The position numbers and the translations under genes were made by a program. A stretch of 64,000 bases of DNA from Gemmatimonadota bacterium (GTDB lineage Bacteria; Gemmatimonadota; Gemmatimonadetes; Longimicrobiales; Gaopeijiaceae), in assembly GCA_028873595.1 (NCBI GenBank), contig JAPPOV010000033.1, forward strand, positions 1-64,000, written 5' to 3'. Position 1 is the first letter of the stretch. Every line of letters begins with the position of its first letter. The notes below the pieces were generated by a model. That model was not told the origin of the DNA. It saw only the letters and a list, made by a program, of their open reading frames with translations, and made no database searches. Shown piece by piece: positions 61,390 to 64,000 of this stretch.

Positions 61390-62010
61390 TCTTCGGAGTC
61401 CAGTGCCTGCAGCACGTTCGATGTGGCTGCGAAGAGCGGGGGAGCTCCGCGATCCAGCAGGCCATTCTCGGTGGGGTCTCGACGGGACGCACGAAGGTGG
61501 CGGGGATCTCCTGTCCTCCGCGCTGAATCGATACCTGGGTGCTTTCGATTCCGAGTGAGCCCTGCCTCCAGCTCCTGGAATACCGAAACGTGCGCATGAG
61601 CCGTTGTGGCTTCGTACTGCTTCGGTCCAGCAATGTCTTGCGCCACCCTCCCTGGCAGCGACGCTGCCGACGGGTCATGAACCCGGTTCAGAAACACGAA
61701 GGCGGGGATCCCGAAGGAACGGGATCTCCGCCGTCACACGATACCGTACAGCCACCCAGAGTTGCCGTGCCTCTGGCGAAAGTCAAACGGTTGTTCACTC
61801 CGGCCTATCCGGTTCTCGCTGCCTTCCTGCGGAGCACGACGATGGCGCGCCACTGCTCTGGTCGGGGAAACGCTCGCGTGATCCAGCGGTGGGTGAACTC
61901 GGTTGAGTAAGCGTGAGTCAGATGCCGAACGCCGGTGGGTCGCCTAGGTTATCCCGGCCGCTCGATTCGCGGCCCGGAGCAGGCCCAAGACCCACGCCGA
62001 GGAGGTACAG
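61390..62010. other. About 620 bp without an intact gene; probable decayed hydrolase fragment
   Basis: No frame here carries a convincing complete protein. On the minus strand, one frame near 61455-61560 reads STQVSIQRGGQEIPATFVRP, which looks like the N-terminal strand pair of an alpha/beta hydrolase, but it continues into nonsense and stops at 61361. A second minus frame (61386-61697) ends at the TTGA junction with the methyltransferase. A third minus frame near 61830-61930 reads HAYSTEFTHRWITRAFP and ends shortly after. The pieces suggest one or more decayed genes. The start of the next gene (62011) has GAGGAGG directly upstream. Confidence 0.4.
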
Positions 62011-62541
62011 GTGACGATTACCCGTCGTGATGCGATCAAGACCCTGGTCATTTCCGTCGGCGGCTCATCGCTCCTGAGCGCGTGCGGCGGGCAGGTGTCG
62101 CTGGAAGCGCTGGCACCGACACCTGTGCCGCGCTTCTACAGCGAGCATGAAATGGCAGTCCTCTCGAGGGTGAGCGACCTACTTCTGCCACGGACGGAGA
62201 CTCCCGGTGCGTTGGACTCCGGCGTTCCAGGTCTGCTCGACCGCCTCATGGCAGAGTGGGCGAACGTCGAGACGCAGGCGGACCATCGTGCGGCACTGAC
62301 AGGACTGACCTCGAGGCTCGAGACACTGACCGGGGGTGATTTTCTCGGTGCGAGCGACCAGGTCGCTCGGCAGTCGCTCACCGATGTCGATGATGCGGAA
62401 TTCTCAGGTGACCAACTCGACGGATACCGGGAGTTGAAGGGGCTGATCACCGAAGTGTACTTCGCCACCGAAGCGGGGGCGGACGAGCGCGGATGGGATC
62501 CTGCGCCGGGCCGCTGGGATCCGTGTGTTGATCGATCCTGA
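62011..62541 (+). CDS. Gluconate 2-dehydrogenase subunit 3 family protein
   Basis: A 176-residue protein with a GTG start at 62011 and GAGGAGG upstream. The Tat leader is ITRRDAIKTLVISVGGSS with a nearby cysteine (LSACGG) that may be lipidated. The mature part has the family's FYSEHEMAVLSRVSDLLLPRTETPGALDSGV segment. Such small subunits carry a partner GMC flavoprotein through the Tat pathway; the partner follows 59 bp later. Electron acceptors are usually a cytochrome c subunit, which is not visible before the window ends. Confidence 0.9.
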   Translation: MTITRRDAIKTLVISVGGSSLLSACGGQVSLEALAPTPVPRFYSEHEMAVLSRVSDLLLPRTETPGALDSGVPGLLDRLMAEWANVETQADHRAALTGLTSRLETLTGGDFLGASDQVARQSLTDVDDAEFSGDQLDGYRELKGLITEVYFATEAGADERGWDPAPGRWDPCVDRS

Positions 62542-62600
62542 ACTACGGATGTGCGTGCAACGTACGCGACCGAATCTACCTCACTGCGGAGAGAACAGCC

Positions 62601-64000
62601 TTGGCCGAGTTTGATGCGATCGTGGTCGGATCGGGAATGAGCGGGGGATGGAGCGCGAAGGAGCTTACCGAGCGCGGCCTCAAGGTTCTCGTCCTCGAGC
62701 GCGGGCCGGAGATCATCCCGGAGCGCGATTACACCGATCGGATCCCGCCCTGGGAGCGCCCCAACCTGGATCGTATCTCGCAGGACGAAATCGAAGAGCA
62801 CTACCCCAAGCAGTACGGCGGCGTAGCCTACGCGATCAAGGAGACGACCAAGCACTTCTGGGTCAAGGACTCCGAGCACCCGTACGAAGAGGCCGAGGGC
62901 ACCAGTTACGACTGGTTGCGCGGATATCATACTGGCGGCCGTTCCATCATGTGGAGTCGGCAGGCATACAGGCTCGGACCTCAGGACTTCGAAGCAAACG
63001 AACAGGAGAACGTCGGCGTCGACTGGCCGATTCGTTACGACGATATCGCACCCTGGTACGATCACGTCGAACGATTCGCCGGGATTTCCGGGAGCGTCGA
63101 GGGGCTTCCTCAACTTCCTGATGGTGTCTTCCAGCCCGCGTTCGCGTTGACCTGCGGGGAGGAGGACTTCAAGGCGCGGGTAGAGGCTTCATTCCCCGGC
63201 CGCAGCGTCATTCCGGCGCGCGTCGCGCACATCACGGCCGCCACGGATGAACAGAAGGAGCTCGGGCGCAGCAATTGTCGGGTACGCGACCGGTGCGAAC
63301 ATGGTTGCGTGTATCGGGCATACTTCTCGTCCCTGAACGCCACACTGCCTGCGGCGGAACGCACCGGTAACCTCACCATGGTGCACAACGCCATTGTTCA
63401 ATCGATCGACTACGATCCGGGGACAGCGCGCGTTACCGGTGTCCGTGTTATCGATGCCGAGACTCGAGAGCGACGCACGTACACGGGGAGGGTCGTCTTC
63501 CTGAATGCCTCGACCATTGCTTCGGCGATGATCCTGCTGCAGTCGACCTCAGAGGCTTTCCCCGGTGGCTTGGCCAACCGTTCGGATCAGATCGGACGGA
63601 ATCTCATGGATCACGTGAGTGGGGTGGGGGTCAGCGGATTCATGTCCGGCCATGAGGACAAGACAACCTTCGGTCGCCGACCTGGTGGGATCTACATCCC
63701 GCGTTACGCCAACATCACAGAGCACGACAAGCCGTATCGACGCGGATTCGGCTTCCAGGGAAGCGTGCGGCCGGTCAATGGCCCAAGTGGCCAGACTCCG
63801 GGAATCGGCCGCGCGTTCAAGGAGTCCCATCGTGCACCGGGCCCCTGGCGTGTCGGCCTCGAAGCATTCGGGGAGCAACTCCCGGATCCGAACAACCGCG
63901 TCACACTGCATCCCTCGGCGCGCGACCAGTGGGGCAATCCGCTGGCCGTGTTCAACGTCACCTACGGCGACAATGAGCGTGTCATGCTGCAAGAGGCACG
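62601..64000 (+). CDS. GMC family FAD oxidoreductase, 3' end beyond the right edge
   Basis: An open frame of 466 codons from TTG 62601 (GGAGAG upstream; the first in-frame ATG, 62638, would cut into the FAD loop) to the edge. The FAD-binding motif is VVGSGMSGGWSAKEL (about 7-21) with VLERGPE after it. The TGGRSIMWSRQAYR segment is the GMC signature region, and CRVRDRCEHGC adds a cysteine cluster found in gluconate/sorbitol dehydrogenase large subunits. MDHVSGVG and GFGFQGSVRP segments continue the fold. It has no leader of its own, so it probably leaves with subunit 3. It oxidises an alcohol or sugar; the substrate is unknown. Confidence 0.9.
   Translation, partial: MAEFDAIVVGSGMSGGWSAKELTERGLKVLVLERGPEIIPERDYTDRIPPWERPNLDRISQDEIEEHYPKQYGGVAYAIKETTKHFWVKDSEHPYEEAEGTSYDWLRGYHTGGRSIMWSRQAYRLGPQDFEANEQENVGVDWPIRYDDIAPWYDHVERFAGISGSVEGLPQLPDGVFQPAFALTCGEEDFKARVEASFPGRSVIPARVAHITAATDEQKELGRSNCRVRDRCEHGCVYRAYFSSLNATLPAAERTGNLTMVHNAIVQSIDYDPGTARVTGVRVIDAETRERRTYTGRVVFLNASTIASAMILLQSTSEAFPGGLANRSDQIGRNLMDHVSGVGVSGFMSGHEDKTTFGRRPGGIYIPRYANITEHDKPYRRGFGFQGSVRPVNGPSGQTPGIGRAFKESHRAPGPWRVGLEAFGEQLPDPNNRVTLHPSARDQWGNPLAVFNVTYGDNERVMLQEA

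Noticed and set aside
1-64000. CRISPR arrays, tRNA or rRNA genes, insertion sequences, prophage or integrase genes
   Set aside because: I saw no regularly spaced repeats, no transposase or integrase motifs and no recognisable cloverleaf or rRNA segments. A dedicated tRNA/Infernal search would be needed to exclude small RNAs.

Overview
The window is GC-rich (by eye about 60-65 %), densely coded bacterial DNA with no rRNA, tRNA, CRISPR array, insertion sequence or phage gene that I can recognise. The gene content points to a Gemmatimonadota-type or related heterotroph. The reasons are many Tat- or lipoprotein-exported hydrolases, PD40-propeller amidohydrolases, the TPR family next to a small cytochrome c, a single-membrane-subunit succinate dehydrogenase and menB. 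Several genes (S1 sulfatases, a ThuA protein, an SGNH/propeller protein) resemble the secretomes of planctomycetes. The taxonomic placement is inference from gene style only.

Layout. 1-2416 (-): a tandem amidohydrolase running off the left edge. 2583-4342 (+): a small Tat protein coupled to an amidase. 4446-6550 (-): a cytochrome c lipoprotein and a TPR protein. 6848-13839 (+): a 1487-residue propeller/amidohydrolase/beta-lactamase fusion, a coupled D-aminoacylase-like lipoprotein, a DinB-like protein and a DUF2892 membrane protein. 14200-18092 (+): a translationally coupled succinate dehydrogenase operon plus a TPR-like protein. 18.1-20.5 kb: a lower-GC patch with a membrane protein, a lipoprotein and a YdhR-type monooxygenase. 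20517-24593: an oxalyl-CoA-synthetase-like ligase coupled to a ketopantoate-reductase-like gene, then a convergent Nramp-related transporter. 24806-30208 (+): a sulfatase, a LamG/endonuclease-phosphatase fusion and a Tat FAD oxidoreductase. 30205-35930 (-): APC permease, TIM-barrel isomerase, ApbE, Gfo/Idh/MocA and SUMF1-like protein, divergent from a second sulfatase (36048-37571). 37666-42184: GltS-type symporter, FAD oxidoreductase, and SelO coupled to a DUF2237 gene. 42711-49091 (-): S9 peptidase, penicillin-acylase-family lipoprotein, epimerase and SnoaL-like protein. 49294-57369 (-): a tight five-gene operon described below. 57498-60535 (+): a third sulfatase and menB. 60757-61389 (-): a methyltransferase-like gene. 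62011 to the right edge (+): a gluconate-dehydrogenase-type subunit 3 and GMC oxidoreductase pair.

The overall theme is export of hydrolases and redox proteins that break down sulfated or otherwise decorated glycans, peptides and amides, with membrane transporters and cytosolic sugar-acid enzymes to use the products. Genes within operons are often coupled by TGATG, TAATG, GTGA or ATGA start/stop overlaps.

The best candidate for an undescribed system is the operon at 49294-57369. It joins a ThuA lipoprotein, an SGNH/propeller/cupredoxin fusion lipoprotein, a TIM-barrel and Tm-1-like pair of unknown chemistry (fused in tomato Tm-1, split here) and an aldolase/dehydrogenase fusion. Other notable architectures are the three-domain fusion at 6848-11311, the left-edge amidohydrolase whose second module has lost its HxH metal site, and a LamG domain interrupted by about 130 residues.
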